64,000 nt of DNA, from positions 744,001-808,000 of the forward strand of contig NZ_CP020777.1 of assembly GCF_002101315.1 (NCBI RefSeq). Direction: 5' to 3'. The stretch comes from Candidatus Pelagibacter sp. RS39 (GTDB lineage: Bacteria; Pseudomonadota; Alphaproteobacteria; Pelagibacterales; Pelagibacteraceae). The translations under genes were made by a program, and so were the position numbers. A model generated the notes under the pieces. The model worked only from the letters and a program-made list of their open reading frames with translations. It was not told the origin of the DNA and ran no database searches. The stretch's first letter is position 1; every line of letters begins with the position of its first letter. Positions 1 to 11,800 of the stretch are shown here, one piece after another.

Positions 1-604
1 ATTCTTTTATAGAGCTTTCAGTAAAAACTACCTTCTTAAATTTTATAATATCAAAAGCACTAAAATGATTTATGTCTGTAACTTTAATATTTGGAATATT
101 CCTAATTGATTTTTCAACTTTTTCCTTTGAGGATTTATCAAGAATAATTAAAGAGTTTGTGATTTCAAACTTTTTAAGAATTAAATTCATTTCTTTAGTT
201 TTTTTTATTGGGTTATTGAAATCATTAAGTACTAGTAAATTTTTATTTTTAGTTTTTTCACTTATTAGTGACGCAATACTTTGTCTTTTTTCACTCTTGT
301 TTAATTTTCTAGTTTTATAAGCTAGTTGTCCTTTTGGTCCATGTGCTATACCACCCCCAACAAATATTGGTGCTTTTCTACTAGCATGTCTTGCGTTACC
401 AGTTCCTTTCTGCGCATAAATTTTTGATGTAGGTCCCGCAACTTCATTCTGTTGCTTTGTTTTTGCATGTCGTCCCTTATAATTAGCATTTGTTTTATAT
501 AAAACACTACTTATTAATTTATGGTTTATTTTAGCAGAAAAAATTTTATCCAAAACTTCTATAGAACTTTTTTTTCCATCTAAATTTAATTTATCTAATT
601 TCAT
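1..604 (-). CDS. rplD: 50S ribosomal protein L4 (C-terminus cut by window edge)
   Basis: The gene encodes L4, a primary 23S rRNA-binding protein of the large subunit whose extended loop lines the exit tunnel. The frame opens with ATG at 604-602, sharing one base with the rplC stop codon, and stays open for 201 codons to the left edge. The hallmark loop is visible: QKGTGNARHASRKAPIFVGG lies about one third of the way in, followed by HGPKGQ. The family is about 200-210 residues long, so only a few C-terminal residues should be missing. It follows rpsJ and rplC in the canonical S10 operon order. In gammaproteobacteria L4 autoregulates this operon; nothing here shows whether that holds in this organism. 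Identity is secure; only the end is unknown. Confidence 0.95.
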   Translation of the reverse strand, partial: MKLDKLNLDGKKSSIEVLDKIFSAKINHKLISSVLYKTNANYKGRHAKTKQQNEVAGPTSKIYAQKGTGNARHASRKAPIFVGGGIAHGPKGQLAYKTRKLNKSEKRQSIASLISEKTKNKNLLVLNDFNNPIKKTKEMNLILKKFEITNSLIILDKSSKEKVEKSIRNIPNIKVTDINHFSAFDIIKFKKVVFTESSIKE

Positions 605-1314
605 TATTTTTTCTTTTTATCTGGTGTTTTTTTTGCTAATTCAGCAACTTTAATTTTTTCATTAATTGTTAGTTTATTAATGTTTTTAACAGAGCCTTTA
701 ACTAGAACTTCTGAGTTTTTTGAACCTGGAATTGAGCCTTTTAAATAAAGTAATTCATTTTCTAAATCTGTTTTAATAATTTCAATATTTTGCATAGTTC
801 TTAATTTGTCACCCATATGTCCTGCCATTTTTTTTCCTTTAAAAACTTTTCCTGGATCTTGTCTTTGTCCAGTAGAACCATGAGATCTATGTGAAATTGA
901 AACCCCATGTGTCGCTCTTAAACCACCAAAATTATGTCTTTTCATTGCTCCTGCAAAACCCTTACCTATAGTTTTTGATTTTGTATCGACAAATTTGATA
1001 TCCTTAAATATTTCAAGTCCAAACTCATTTCCTTCTTTAAAATTTTCAATATTTTCAACTCTGAATTCTTTTAATCTCTTTTTTGCTTCAGTATTTTTTT
1101 TTGCAAAATAACCTTTCATTGCTTTTGTAAGCTTTGAATTTTTAATTTTTCCATACCCTAATTGAACGGCTTTATAACCCCTCTTTTCAGTATCAATTAC
1201 CTGAATAACTCTTGCTTTTTCCATCTTAAGAACTGTTACGGGCACTGACTGTCCAGTTTTATAAAACTCTCTGGTCATTCCAATTTTCTTTCCTATTAAA
1301 GCAATATCTCTCAT
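604..1314 (-). CDS. rplC: 50S ribosomal protein L3
   Basis: This is L3, one of the first proteins to bind 23S rRNA during assembly, with a loop that reaches the peptidyl transferase centre. The start MRDIALIGKKIGMT is the typical L3 N-terminus. The central HNFGGLRATHGVSISHRSHG segment and GKKMAGHMG are the conserved rRNA-contacting loop and its flank. At 236 residues it is slightly longer than E. coli L3 because of a lysine-rich C-terminal tail ending KKTPDKKKK. Only 2 bp separate it from the rpsJ stop and it overlaps rplD by 1 bp, so it is translated as part of the S10 operon. Nothing is unusual apart from the basic tail. Confidence 0.97.
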   Translation of the reverse strand: MRDIALIGKKIGMTREFYKTGQSVPVTVLKMEKARVIQVIDTEKRGYKAVQLGYGKIKNSKLTKAMKGYFAKKNTEAKKRLKEFRVENIENFKEGNEFGLEIFKDIKFVDTKSKTIGKGFAGAMKRHNFGGLRATHGVSISHRSHGSTGQRQDPGKVFKGKKMAGHMGDKLRTMQNIEIIKTDLENELLYLKGSIPGSKNSEVLVKGSVKNINKLTINEKIKVAELAKKTPDKKKK

Positions 1315-1316
1315 AT

Positions 1317-1625
1317 CTAAATTTTTATCTCTACATCTACACCTGAAGCTAAATCTAATTTCATAAGTGCTTCTACAGTTTGTGGTGTTGGTTCAACTAT
1401 ATCTATTAATCTTTTGTGTGTTCTAGATTCAAATTGTTCTCTACTTTTTTTATCAATGTGCGGTGATCTTAAAACTGTATATCTCTCAATTTTAGTTGGC
1501 AGAGGTATTGGACCTTTAATAGTTGCTCCTGTTCTTTTGACAGTGTTCACTATTTCTTCAGTTGATGCATCTAGAACTTTATTATCATATGCTCTTAGTT
1601 TAATTCTTATGTTTTGTTTTTCCAT
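1317..1625 (-). CDS. rpsJ: 30S ribosomal protein S10
   Basis: S10 is a small-subunit head protein and, with NusB, a transcription antitermination factor. I place the start at the ATG at 1625, giving 102 residues beginning [15 protein letters not shown], the normal S10 N-terminus; an upstream in-frame TTG would overlap fusA and is unlikely. The motifs [19 protein letters not shown] and [16 protein letters not shown] are diagnostic. The gene starts one base after the fusA stop, so the str and S10 operons run together without a gap. Unlike many proteobacteria there is no tuf between fusA and rpsJ. Confidence 0.97.
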   Translation of the reverse strand: MEKQNIRIKLRAYDNKVLDASTEEIVNTVKRTGATIKGPIPLPTKIERYTVLRSPHIDKKSREQFESRTHKRLIDIVEPTPQTVEALMKLDLASGVDVEIKI

Positions 1626-1626
1626 T

Positions 1627-3705
1627 TTAGCCTGCAATCTTTTTTGTTACTTCATCTTGAACATTTTGTGGAACTTTTGAATAATGATCAAAAAACATTG
1701 AGTATTGCGCTCTGCCTTGAGACATTGATCTTAAACTATTAATGTAGCCAAACATGTTGGCCAATGGAACCATCGCAGTAATAACCGTAGCATTACCTCT
1801 TTGCTCTTGAGTACTTATCTGACCTCTTCTACTATTCAAATCACCAATAACATCACCCATGTAATCCTCAGGTGTTACAACTTCAACCCTCATTACTGGC
1901 TCTAAAAGCTTCAATCCACCTTTTGTACATGCTTCTTTAAAACAAGCTCTGCTTGCTAGTTCAAATGCTAATACGCTAGAGTCCACATCATGGTGTAATC
2001 CATCTAAAATTGTTACCTTGTAATCTATCATTGGAAATCCAGCAAGTATTCCACCATCTGATATCGTTTCAATTCCTTTTTCAACTCCTGGAATAAACTC
2101 TTTTGGAATAGCACCACCTTTAATTTTACTTTCCACTTCTCTTCCTTTGCCAGGCTCTTGTGGTTCTACTAACAATTTAACCTTAGCAAATTGTCCAGCA
2201 CCACCACTTTGTTTTTTATGTGTGTACTCAACTTCTGATGAAGTTTCTATTGTCTCCCTATATGCAACTTGAGGGGCTCCAACATTTGCCTCTACCTTGA
2301 ACTCTCGTTTCATTCTATCCACGATAATATCTAAATGTAATTCTCCCATTCCTTTGATAATTGTTTGCCCTGACTCTTCATCTGAAGTAACTCTGAATGA
2401 AGGATCTTCTTTAGCCAATCTTCCTAAAGCCTCACCCATTTTTTCTTGATCGGCTTTAGTTTTTGGTTCTACTGCAATTTCTATTACGGGATCCGGGAAT
2501 TCCATAGGTTCTAAAAGAACACCGTTTTCTTTATCACATAAAGTATGTCCAGTAATAGTATTCTTCAAGCCTGCCAAAGCCACAATATCTCCAGCGTTAG
2601 CTTCTTTAATATCCTCTCTTGAATTAGCATGCATCAATAACATTCTTCCAACTCTTTCCTCTTTCTCTTTTGATGAGTTGTAAACGGCAGTTCCAGTTTT
2701 AATTGTGCCAGAGTAAATCCTAATAAAAGTCAATGATCCTACAAATGGATCATTTGCAACCTTGAAAGCTAGAGCTGAAAACGGAGCATTATCTTCAAAT
2801 TTCATTTCCATTTCATCTTCGCTACCTAATTTAGTTCCCTTAATTGAGCCAATGTCAACTGGGCTCGGTAAATAATTGACAACAGCGTCTAATAAAGGTT
2901 GTACGCCTTTATTTTTGAAGGCTGATCCAGTCATTACTGGCACAAAATCAAAATTTAAAGTTCCTTTTCGTATACATTTTACTAAATCTTCCTCTTTAAT
3001 TTCATCTCCATTTAAATATGACTCCATTAATTTTTCATCTTGTTCAACAGCAGCCTCAACTAGTTCAGTTCTATATTTTTCAGAAATTTCTTTTAAATCG
3101 GCAGGTATGTCTTTATACTCCCACTCAGCACCTAAGGCTTCATTTTTCCAAACTTGAGCTTTCATTTTTACTAAATCAACAACACCTGTTAGAGACGCTT
3201 CGATACCGATAGGAACTTGAATAACCAATGGTTTTGCTCCCAATCTATCTCTTATCATATCTACACATCTAAAAAAATCAGCTCCTGTTCTGTCTAATTT
3301 ATTCACGAAACAAATTCTTGGAACTTTATATTTATCTGCCTGTCTCCAAACAGTTTCAGATTGAGGTTCAACACCTGCAACACCATCGAAAACTGCTACA
3401 GCACCATCTAAAACTTTAAGAGATCTTTCAACTTCAATAGTAAAGTCAACGTGGCCAGGCGTATCGATGATATTTATTCTATGGTCTTGCCAAAAACAAG
3501 TTGTTGCAGCTGATGTAATTGTAATCCCTCTTTCTTGCTCTTGCTCCATCCAGTCCATTGTAGCAGCACCATCATGGACTTCTCCAATTTTATGACTCTT
3601 ACCAGTGTAATATAAAATTCTTTCTGTTGTAGTTGTTTTACCAGCATCAATATGAGCCATGATACCAATATTTCTATATTTATCTAAAGTATGAGTTCTA
3701 GACAT
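1627..3705 (-). CDS. fusA: Translation elongation factor G
   Basis: EF-G is the GTPase that drives translocation of tRNA and mRNA and, with RRF, ribosome recycling. At 692 residues it is of normal length. The GTP-binding elements are all visible: P-loop AHIDAGKTT at residues 17-25, the switch region RGITITSAA near 59-67, DTPGH at 81-85 and NKLD near 136. Domain IV contains the [10 protein letters not shown] stretch typical of the family. It lies 6 bp after rpsG in the str operon and directly before rpsJ. There is no sign of the mitochondrial-type or EF-G2 paralogue. Secure assignment. Confidence 0.98.
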   Translation of the reverse strand: MSRTHTLDKYRNIGIMAHIDAGKTTTTERILYYTGKSHKIGEVHDGAATMDWMEQEQERGITITSAATTCFWQDHRINIIDTPGHVDFTIEVERSLKVLDGAVAVFDGVAGVEPQSETVWRQADKYKVPRICFVNKLDRTGADFFRCVDMIRDRLGAKPLVIQVPIGIEASLTGVVDLVKMKAQVWKNEALGAEWEYKDIPADLKEISEKYRTELVEAAVEQDEKLMESYLNGDEIKEEDLVKCIRKGTLNFDFVPVMTGSAFKNKGVQPLLDAVVNYLPSPVDIGSIKGTKLGSEDEMEMKFEDNAPFSALAFKVANDPFVGSLTFIRIYSGTIKTGTAVYNSSKEKEERVGRMLLMHANSREDIKEANAGDIVALAGLKNTITGHTLCDKENGVLLEPMEFPDPVIEIAVEPKTKADQEKMGEALGRLAKEDPSFRVTSDEESGQTIIKGMGELHLDIIVDRMKREFKVEANVGAPQVAYRETIETSSEVEYTHKKQSGGAGQFAKVKLLVEPQEPGKGREVESKIKGGAIPKEFIPGVEKGIETISDGGILAGFPMIDYKVTILDGLHHDVDSSVLAFELASRACFKEACTKGGLKLLEPVMRVEVVTPEDYMGDVIGDLNSRRGQISTQEQRGNATVITAMVPLANMFGYINSLRSMSQGRAQYSMFFDHYSKVPQNVQDEVTKKIAG

Positions 3706-3711
3706 AATTTT

Positions 3712-4182
3712 TTACCACCTAAAATGTGCAAATGCTTTATTTGACTCAGCCATTTTATGAACATCTTCCTTTTTTTTTACTGCAGCTCCTTTTTTTTCAT
3801 AAGCATCATAAAGCTCATTGAAAATCTTATCAGACATATTTTTATCTTTTCTTTTTCTTGCAGAGTCTATTAACCATCTAATTGCTAAAGCTTGAGCTCT
3901 TTTATTTTTTACTTCAACTGGAACTTGATAAGTTGCTCCACCGACCCTTCTAGATCTAACTTCAACAGTTGGTTTAATATTATTAATCGCCTCATTAAAA
4001 ATATTTATAGGCTCATCTTTTGATTTGGTCTTAATTTTTTCTATAGCATCATAAACAATTTTCGAAGCTATACCTCTTTTACCATCGTACATTAAGTTAT
4101 TTATTAATTTAGGAATAATAGTAGAATTAAATTTTGGGTCTGGAACTATATCTTTTTTTGGTTGTGATTTTTTTCTAGACAT
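3712..4182 (-). CDS. rpsG: 30S ribosomal protein S7
   Basis: S7 nucleates assembly of the 30S head and contacts the E-site tRNA. The 156-residue product has the usual length and start (MSRKKSQPKK), with the conserved blocks NNLMYDGKRGIA, VRSRRVGGATYQVPVEV and RWLIDSARKR. It ends KAFAHFRW, the normal C-terminus of the short S7 form. The gene begins 2 bp after rpsL and is followed by fusA, the conserved str operon order. S7 is the autoregulator of this operon in E. coli, acting between rpsL and rpsG, but here only 2 bp separate these genes, so that site cannot have the same form. Confidence 0.97.
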   Translation of the reverse strand: MSRKKSQPKKDIVPDPKFNSTIIPKLINNLMYDGKRGIASKIVYDAIEKIKTKSKDEPINIFNEAINNIKPTVEVRSRRVGGATYQVPVEVKNKRAQALAIRWLIDSARKRKDKNMSDKIFNELYDAYEKKGAAVKKKEDVHKMAESNKAFAHFRW

Positions 4183-4184
4183 TT

Positions 4185-4556
4185 TTATTTACCCTTTTTA
4201 GTTCCGTATAAAGATCTTCTTTTTTTTCTATTTGCAACTCCTTGGGTATCGAGATTTCCTCTTAATATGTGATACCTTACACCAGGCAGATCTTTAACTC
4301 TTCCACCTCTTATTAAAACAACTGAGTGCTCTTGCAAATTATGACCTTCACCTGGTATATATGCCGTAACTTCAAAACCATTTGAGAGTCTTACTCTTGC
4401 AACTTTTCTAAGTGCCGAGTTAGGTTTCTTTGGAGTAGTTGTATAAACCTTAACACAAACACCTCTTTTTAAAGGTTGTTTCTGTAGAGCGGGAACTTTA
4501 TTCCTCTTAAGTTGTTTAACTCTCTTTTTTTTTAACAACTGGTTAATTGTTGGCAT
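4185..4556 (-). CDS. rpsL: 30S ribosomal protein S12
   Basis: S12 sits at the decoding centre and affects translational accuracy and streptomycin response. The 123-residue product begins [12 protein letters not shown] and carries the universally conserved [19 protein letters not shown], the loop whose lysine is a classic streptomycin-resistance site, and the second conserved loop [13 protein letters not shown]. It is the first gene of the str operon, preceded by a 161-bp gap after rpoC that contains a good sigma-70-type promoter. Length and motifs are standard. Confidence 0.98.
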   Translation of the reverse strand: MPTINQLLKKKRVKQLKRNKVPALQKQPLKRGVCVKVYTTTPKKPNSALRKVARVRLSNGFEVTAYIPGEGHNLQEHSVVLIRGGRVKDLPGVRYHILRGNLDTQGVANRKKRRSLYGTKKGK

Positions 4557-4660
4557 AAAAATTTAAAATTAATTATATTTTTGATGAAATAACTGACAGA
4601 TCAATTATGGCAGCGTTTAGTACATTCAATTAGTACTACTTTCCAACCAAAAACATCGCC

Positions 4661-4688
4661 AAAATACTTATAAATTGAATTTTGTCAA
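4661..4688 (-). promoter_or_regulatory. Promoter of the str operon (rpsL-rpsG-fusA-rpsJ...)
   Basis: On the minus strand a perfect -35 TTGACA (4688-4683) is followed after 16 bp by TATTTT (4666-4661). Initiation would fall near 4654, giving a leader of about 98 nt before the rpsL ATG. Within the leader a 6-bp inverted repeat TAGTAC/GTACTA with a 9-nt loop lies at about 4619-4639; it has no T run and might be a regulatory element for the operon. The promoter call is from sequence only. Confidence 0.65.
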
Positions 4689-4717
4689 ACAAAACCTGTG
4701 ATTTTAGGCTGTTTTTT

Positions 4718-7700
4718 CTATTGATTTGCCTGGGTTTCTGAGGCCTCAATCTTTTCTTGCTCAGATAAGAATTTGTTATCATCCTCGAGTGCTTTTTTAT
4801 TCCATCTATTCTTGATATTTCCTGTTCCAGCAGGCACCAATCTACCAACGATAACATTCTCTTTTAATCCATTTAACGGGTCAATTTTACCTTTAATTGC
4901 AGCATCAGTTAAAACTCTTGTAGTTTCTTGGAATGAAGCAGCGGAGATAAATGACTCTGTCTGTAAAGAAGCTTTTGTAATACCCATTAAAACTCTTTCA
5001 CCTATTGCTGGCGTTTTATTCTCTGATTTGAGTTTTTCATTCATATTTTCAAATTTTATTCTGTCGACTATTTCACCTGGTAAATAAGATGAGTCTCCTG
5101 AGGATTTTACTTCCACTTTTTTCAACATTTGTCTTAAAATAGTTTCGATATGTTTATCATTTATGATAACACCTTGTAGTCTGTAAACTTCCTGAACCTG
5201 ATTAACAAAATATTCAGTTAAATCTTTTATACCCATTATCCTTAAGATATCATGTGGTAAAGGTTGACCATCAAGAAGATATTCGCCTTTTTTAATTTTT
5301 TCACCTTGGTTAAAGTTAATATGCTTTCCTTTGGGAATTAAATAATTTGATGGTTCACTTCCGTCTTCAGGAACGATTGAGATTCTTTGTTTGCCTCTAA
5401 CCTCTTTTCCAAAGATAACTTGCCCATCATTTTCAGCAATTATTGCACTGTCTTTTGCCTTTCTTGCCTCAAATAATTCAGCAACTCTTGGTAGTCCTCC
5501 AGTAATATCTTTTGTTTTTGTTGTTTCTTTAGGGAGTCTAGCAATTACATCACCTGCTGAAACTTTTTGTCCATCTTTTACTGATAAGATTGAGTCTGGA
5601 ACAAGATAATACCTTGCTTCATTATCATCTGCTTTTTTAATAACATTACCTTTTTCATCTCTAAGAGTAATTCTTGGTTTTAAATCAGTGCTTTTTGATT
5701 GTGATCTCCAATCTATTACAGACTTAGATGAAATACCGGTGGCGTCATCAGTAGTTTCTTGAATTGAAACTCCATCAATCAAATCAACATAACTTGAAAT
5801 ACCACTTTTTTCAGCAATAACAGGTGTAGTATAAGGATCCCATTCACAGATTTTAGTATTTGCTTTTACTTTGTCACCATTTTTAAAAAATAGTTTTGAT
5901 CCATAAGCAACTTTATAAACTGCAATTTGTACACCATTGTCATCTTCAATGGAAAGTTGAGTATTACGTCCCATTACAATCAAATTCTTTTTAGAATCTT
6001 CTAAAATATTTGAGTTTAAAATCTTTAAAGTTCCCTCACTTTTAGTAACTATTTGTGAATCTTGTTTTACTGAAGCTGTTCCACCAACGTGGAAAGTTCT
6101 CATTGTAAGCTGGGTACCAGGTTCTCCGATTGATTGAGCAGAAATCATACCAATGGCTTCACCAACGTGAACCATTTTACCTCTAGACAAATCTCTTCCA
6201 TAGCAAGTAGCACAAACTCCCTCTTTTGAACTACAAGTCATCACTGAATAAACTTTAAGTGATTTTATTCCAGCAGAATCAATTTTATCACAACCAGCTT
6301 CATCTATCATAGTCGATTTTTTTAGAATAATTTCGCCTGTTAAAGGATGTTTTACATCTGAAGCTGTAACTCTACCTAAAGATCTTTCAGATAAACTGAC
6401 AACAACATTTCCACCTTCTAAAATTTCAGAAAGTTCTATAAATCCTGGGTTATCACAATTCTTTTTAGTAATTGTCAAATCTTGGGCTACGTCACATAAT
6501 CTTCTAGTTAAATATCCCGAGCTTGCTGTTTTTAATGCTGTGTCAGCTAAACCTTTTCGAGCTCCGTGTGTAGAATTAAAGTATTCTAGGGCAGTTAATC
6601 CCTCTTTGAAATTTGACGTAATTGGACTTTCTATAATTTCACCAGAAGGTTTTGCAATAAGACCTCTCATACCAGCTAATTGTTTCATTTGTGCAGCTGA
6701 ACCTCTGGCTCCACTATCAGCCATCATAAATACTGAGTTAATCTTTAAACCTTCTTCAGTTTTTTCAGTTGCAGAAATACCTTTCATCATTTCACCAGCT
6801 ACACGATCAGTACATTTTGACCAAGCATCAACAACTTTATTATATTTTTCACCTCTAGTAATAAGTCCTTCAGCATATTGAGTTTCATAATCTGAAATTA
6901 ATTTTTTTGTATCATCTATTAATTGGGTTTTACTTTTTGGTATAACTAGGTCATCTTTACCAAAAGAAATTCCAGCTTTAAAGGCATGTTTAAAACCTAG
7001 ATCCTTTAATTTGTCACAGAAAATAACTGTTGTTTTTTGACCACAAAATCTAAAAACAATATCGATCACCTCAGAAACAACTTTTTTAGGTAGTAGTCTA
7101 TCTACCAATGAAAATTTAATATCTTTGTTTTTTGGTAACAAGTTTGCTAATAAAAATCTACCAGCTGTAGAAGTATATTTTTCATACTTCTTATTTCCAT
7201 TATCATCAACAGTTTCAAATCTTGATATAATTGTACTATGAACTTTTAGTTGTCCTGAAGACAAAGCGAATTCTATTTGATCTGCGTTAAGAAAATATCC
7301 TGCTGGTTTATCAGTTAATGGTTCTTGTGATAAATAGTAAATTCCTAAAATCATATCCTGACTCGGAACTATAATCGGTTTACCATTAGATGGTGATAAA
7401 ATATTGTTTGTTGATAACATCAATATTCTTGCCTCTAATTGAGCCTCTAAACTTAGTGGAACATGCACTGCCATTTGATCTCCATCAAAGTCCGCATTAA
7501 AAGCTGCACACGTTAATGGGTGTAACTCAATAGCATCTCCCTCTATCAATTTAGGTTCAAAAGCTTGGACACCTAATCTATGAAGTGTTGGAGCTCTATT
7601 CAATAGAACTGGGTGTTCTCTCACAATTAATTCTAAAGCATCCCACACAGCATTAGTTTCTTTTTCTACAAGTTTTTTTGCTTGCTTAATTGTTGATGCT

Positions 7701-8881
7701 AACCCCAGTTTATTTAATCTAGCGTATAAAAATGGTTTAAATAGCTCTAATGCCATTTTTTTTGGTAATCCACATTCATGTAATTTTAGATCTGGTCCAA
7801 CAACGATCACAGATCTTCCAGAATAATCTACACGTTTGCCTAAAAGATTCTGTCTAAATCTACCTTGTTTACCTTTTAACATTTCTGCTAAAGATTTTAA
7901 TGGTCTTTTACCTGTTCCGGTGATTACTCTGCCTCTTCTACCATTGTCAAATAAGGCATCAACAGACTCTTGTAACATTCTTTTTTCATTTCTAACGATT
8001 ATGTCAGGAGCTTTAAGATCCATTAATCTTTTTAAACGATTATTTCTATTAATAACTCTTCGGTATAAATCGTTTAAATCTGATGTTGCAAATCTACCAC
8101 CATCCAAAGGAACTAAAGGTCTTAGTTCAGGTGGTATCACAGGCACAACAGTCATGATCATCCACTCTGGTTTTTGACCTGTATCGATAAAAGACTCTAT
8201 TAGTTTAAGTCTTTTAATTGCTCTTTCTTCATTAACTTTTGATTTTGTCTCTTTAATGTAATTAACTAGATTTTTCTTTTCTAATTCTAAATCAAGGTTC
8301 TTTAGCATTTCTAAAACTGCCTCAGCTCCTATACCAGTAGAGAACGCCTCTTCACCAAATTCATCTTGATATTTTGCTAATTCTTCTTCATTCAAAAGTT
8401 GATTTTTTTTCAATCCAGTTAAGCCTGGCTCAATTACGATAAAATTTTCAAAGTAAAGTACTCTCTCAATTTCCTTCAACTTCATATCAACTGCTAAAGC
8501 TATTCGGCTAGGTAATGATTTTAAAAACCAAATATGTGCAACTGGAGTAGCGAGATTAATATGACCCATTCTCTCTCTACGAACATTTGATTTTGTAACT
8601 TCAACTCCACATTTTTCACAAATTATACCTCTGAATTTCATTCTTTTATATTTTCCACACAGACATTCATAATCCTTAATAGGACCAAATATTCTTGCGC
8701 AAAATAATCCATCTTTCTCCGGTCTGAAAGTTCTATAGTTGATTGTCTCAGGTTTTTTTATTTCACCATATGTCCAGGACTTTATTTTCTCAGGACTTGC
8801 CAATGAAATTTTTATACTATTAAAATTTTGAGCTTCAGATATCTCAGAATTTTTGAACAGATCTGTTAATTCTTTTTTCAT
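4718..8881 (-). CDS. rpoC: RNA polymerase beta' subunit
   Basis: The beta' subunit carries the catalytic magnesium site of RNA polymerase. The 1387-residue protein has the N-terminal zinc-binding cluster ([20 protein letters not shown], about residues 73-92), the clamp and rudder region, the absolutely conserved [12 protein letters not shown] motif near residue 465 with the three catalytic aspartates, the second zinc cluster around [16 protein letters not shown], and the trigger-loop/bridge-helix region including [19 protein letters not shown]. Length matches alphaproteobacterial RpoC. It starts 2 bp after rpoB. No intein or split is seen. A 161-bp gap without an evident intrinsic terminator separates it from rpsL. 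Confidence 0.98.
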   Translation of the reverse strand: MKKELTDLFKNSEISEAQNFNSIKISLASPEKIKSWTYGEIKKPETINYRTFRPEKDGLFCARIFGPIKDYECLCGKYKRMKFRGIICEKCGVEVTKSNVRRERMGHINLATPVAHIWFLKSLPSRIALAVDMKLKEIERVLYFENFIVIEPGLTGLKKNQLLNEEELAKYQDEFGEEAFSTGIGAEAVLEMLKNLDLELEKKNLVNYIKETKSKVNEERAIKRLKLIESFIDTGQKPEWMIMTVVPVIPPELRPLVPLDGGRFATSDLNDLYRRVINRNNRLKRLMDLKAPDIIVRNEKRMLQESVDALFDNGRRGRVITGTGKRPLKSLAEMLKGKQGRFRQNLLGKRVDYSGRSVIVVGPDLKLHECGLPKKMALELFKPFLYARLNKLGLASTIKQAKKLVEKETNAVWDALELIVREHPVLLNRAPTLHRLGVQAFEPKLIEGDAIELHPLTCAAFNADFDGDQMAVHVPLSLEAQLEARILMLSTNNILSPSNGKPIIVPSQDMILGIYYLSQEPLTDKPAGYFLNADQIEFALSSGQLKVHSTIISRFETVDDNGNKKYEKYTSTAGRFLLANLLPKNKDIKFSLVDRLLPKKVVSEVIDIVFRFCGQKTTVIFCDKLKDLGFKHAFKAGISFGKDDLVIPKSKTQLIDDTKKLISDYETQYAEGLITRGEKYNKVVDAWSKCTDRVAGEMMKGISATEKTEEGLKINSVFMMADSGARGSAAQMKQLAGMRGLIAKPSGEIIESPITSNFKEGLTALEYFNSTHGARKGLADTALKTASSGYLTRRLCDVAQDLTITKKNCDNPGFIELSEILEGGNVVVSLSERSLGRVTASDVKHPLTGEIILKKSTMIDEAGCDKIDSAGIKSLKVYSVMTCSSKEGVCATCYGRDLSRGKMVHVGEAIGMISAQSIGEPGTQLTMRTFHVGGTASVKQDSQIVTKSEGTLKILNSNILEDSKKNLIVMGRNTQLSIEDDNGVQIAVYKVAYGSKLFFKNGDKVKANTKICEWDPYTTPVIAEKSGISSYVDLIDGVSIQETTDDATGISSKSVIDWRSQSKSTDLKPRITLRDEKGNVIKKADDNEARYYLVPDSILSVKDGQKVSAGDVIARLPKETTKTKDITGGLPRVAELFEARKAKDSAIIAENDGQVIFGKEVRGKQRISIVPEDGSEPSNYLIPKGKHINFNQGEKIKKGEYLLDGQPLPHDILRIMGIKDLTEYFVNQVQEVYRLQGVIINDKHIETILRQMLKKVEVKSSGDSSYLPGEIVDRIKFENMNEKLKSENKTPAIGERVLMGITKASLQTESFISAASFQETTRVLTDAAIKGKIDPLNGLKENVIVGRLVPAGTGNIKNRWNKKALEDDNKFLSEQEKIEASETQANQ

Positions 8882-8883
8882 AA

Positions 8884-11800
8884 TTAATTTAATTCCACAT
8901 TTAATGCCAAAGATTTTATTTCTTTTACTAATACGTTGAATGATTCTGGTATGCCTGACTCGAAATTTTCTTCACCTTTAACGATTGTCTCATAGACTTT
9001 AACTCTACCAGCTACATCATCAGATTTAACAGTTAATATTTCTTGTAAAGTATATGACGCACCGTAAGCTTCGAGAGCCCAAACTTCCATTTCACCAAAT
9101 CTTTGACCGCCTAATTGCGCTTTGCCTCCAAGTGGTTGCTGTGTAACTAAACTGTAGGGTCCAGTAGATCTTGCGTGAATCTTATCCTCTACTAAATGAT
9201 GAAGTTTAAGCATATAAATAATTCCAACTGTTACCGGTCTATCAAATTTTTCTCCTGTTCTTCCATCCCACAAGTAAGTTTGTCCAGAGCCTGGTAGTTT
9301 TGCCAGTTCTAACATTTCTGTTACGTCTCTTTCTTTTGCTCCATCAAATACTGGTGTTGATATTGCAATACCATTTTGAAGGTTTTCACATAAATCCGCA
9401 AACTCTGTTTTATTTAATTTATCAACTTTTTGATTATAGATTTCTTCGCCATAAACAGATTTTAAAAAATTTGATATCTTCTCAGTTTTTTCAAGCTTTT
9501 TATAATTTTCGTTCACTAAATTTTTAACTTGTTCTCCAAATTCTTTGCATGCCCAGCCTAAGTGTGTCTCTAAGATCTGACCCACGTTCATACGGCTTGG
9601 AACTCCCAAAGGATTTAAAACTATATCAACTGGTCTTCCATCCTCTCTGTAAGGCATGTCTTCAACAGGAACAATTTTACTAACAACTCCTTTATTACCA
9701 TGTCGTCCAGACATTTTATCACCTGGTCTTAATCTTCTTTTAATTGCAACAAAAACTTTAACCATTTTCATTACGCTTGGCAAAAGATCATCTCCACTTC
9801 TTATTTTTAGAACTTTATCTTCAAATCTTTCAACAATATCTTGTTCAGCTTTATTATATTGATCTTTTAATTGAGCAATTGCAGCATCATTTTTTGAATT
9901 ACCATCTGTAATTTTAAAAACATCAGTGATTGTTAAATTATTAATAGTTTCAAAGCTAAGTTTTGTTCCTACATCAATATTTTTTATTTTTTTGGTTAGT
10001 GACGAGCCAGATAAAATTTGTGAAGCCCTTTGCTTAATACTTCTCTCTAATATTTCTTCCTCAACAATTTTATCTTGCTGAACTTGTTCAATCTCCGCTC
10101 GTTCAATTGTTATAGATCTTTCATCTTTTTCGATACCATGTCTATTGAAAACTTTTACATCAACTACAGTTCCACTACTTCCTCTGGACATTCTTAAAGA
10201 TGTATCAGTTACGTCTATTGCTTTTTCACCAAAAATGGATCTTAATAATTTTTCCTCTGGTCCTGAAGCTGAATCTCCTTTTGGTGTAACTTTACCAACT
10301 AAAATATCTCCAGCATTAACTTCTGCCCCAATATAAACTATGCCTGACTCATCAAGATTTTTTAAAGCTTCCTCATTAACATTTGGAATATCTCTTGTAA
10401 TTTCTTCCTCACCAAGTTTAGTATCTCTTGCCATTATCTCATATTCAACAATATGGACAGATGTAAATACATCGTCAGTCACACATCTCTCTGAAATCAA
10501 AATTGAGTCCTCAAAATTATATCCTTGCCAAGGCATAAATGCGACGGTAACATTTTTTCCTAAAGCTAATTCTCCTAATCTAGTCGAAGGGCCGTCAGCA
10601 ATAATATCACCTGTTTTTACTTTGTCCCCAACTCTAACTAATGGTCTTTGATTAATACATGTATTTTGGTTTGATCTTTTAAATTTTTGAAGATTATATA
10701 TGTCAACACTAGATTTAGTGAAATCTGTTTCCTCAGTAACCTTAACAACAATTCTCTTTCCATCAATTTTGTCAACTATTCCATCTCTCTTTGCTACGAT
10801 TGTAACACCTGAGTCTAAAGCAACATCACTTTCGATACCTGTTCCTACCAAAGGAGCCTCTGGTTTTAATAGCGGAACCGCTTGTCTCATCATGTTTGAT
10901 CCCATTAAAGCTCTGTTGGCGTCATCATTTTCTAAAAAAGGAATCAAAGATGCTGCTACTGACACTAATTGTTTAGGGGATACATCGATGTAATCAATAG
11001 TTTCAGGTTTAGATAATAAGAAATTCAAATTTTGTCTACAAGATACAAGCTCTTCAATAATTTTATTATTCTTATCTAATTTGGTATTAGCTTGAGCAAT
11101 CGTATACTTAGTTTCTTCCATTGCAGATAGATATTCAACTTTATCTTGAACTACTCCATCTTTAACTCTTTTGTAAGGACTTTCGATAAATCCATATTTG
11201 TTAATTTTTGCGTAAGTAGATAAGCTATTTATCAAACCAATATTTGGTCCTTCTGGTGTTTCAATCGGGCATATTCTTCCATAATGAGTTGGATGAACAT
11301 CACGTACTTCAAAACCTGCTCTTTCTCGAGTTAAACCGCCAGGCCCCAACGCTGATACTCTTCTTTTATGAGTAATTTCGGATAAAGGATTTGTCTGATC
11401 CATAAACTGAGATAACTGTGAACTAGCAAAAAAATCTTTCAATGAAACTGTAAGAGGTTTTGCGTTAATTAAATCTTGCGGCATCGCTGATTCAATATCA
11501 AGAGTAGTCATTTTTTCCTTGATAGCTCTCTCCATTCGGTAAACACCTATCCTAGCCTGATTTTCAACAAGCTCACCTACTGATCGAACTCGTCTATTAC
11601 CTAAATGGTCAATATCATCTACTTCATCCTTACCATCTCTTAGATCTAGCATTTTATGAATTATTGCAATTATGTCATCATTTCTTAAAATTGTAATTTT
11701 ATCAGAACACTCTAGACTCAATCTAGAATTCATTTTTACTCTACCAACATCAGATAAATCATATCTATCAGAACTAAAAAAAAGATTGTTAAATATTTGG

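Noticed and set aside
4636..4857. A 73-codon minus-strand frame across the rpoC end and the gap before rpsL
   Set aside because: Most of it overlaps rpoC in another frame and the rest covers the str promoter and leader; no family resemblance.
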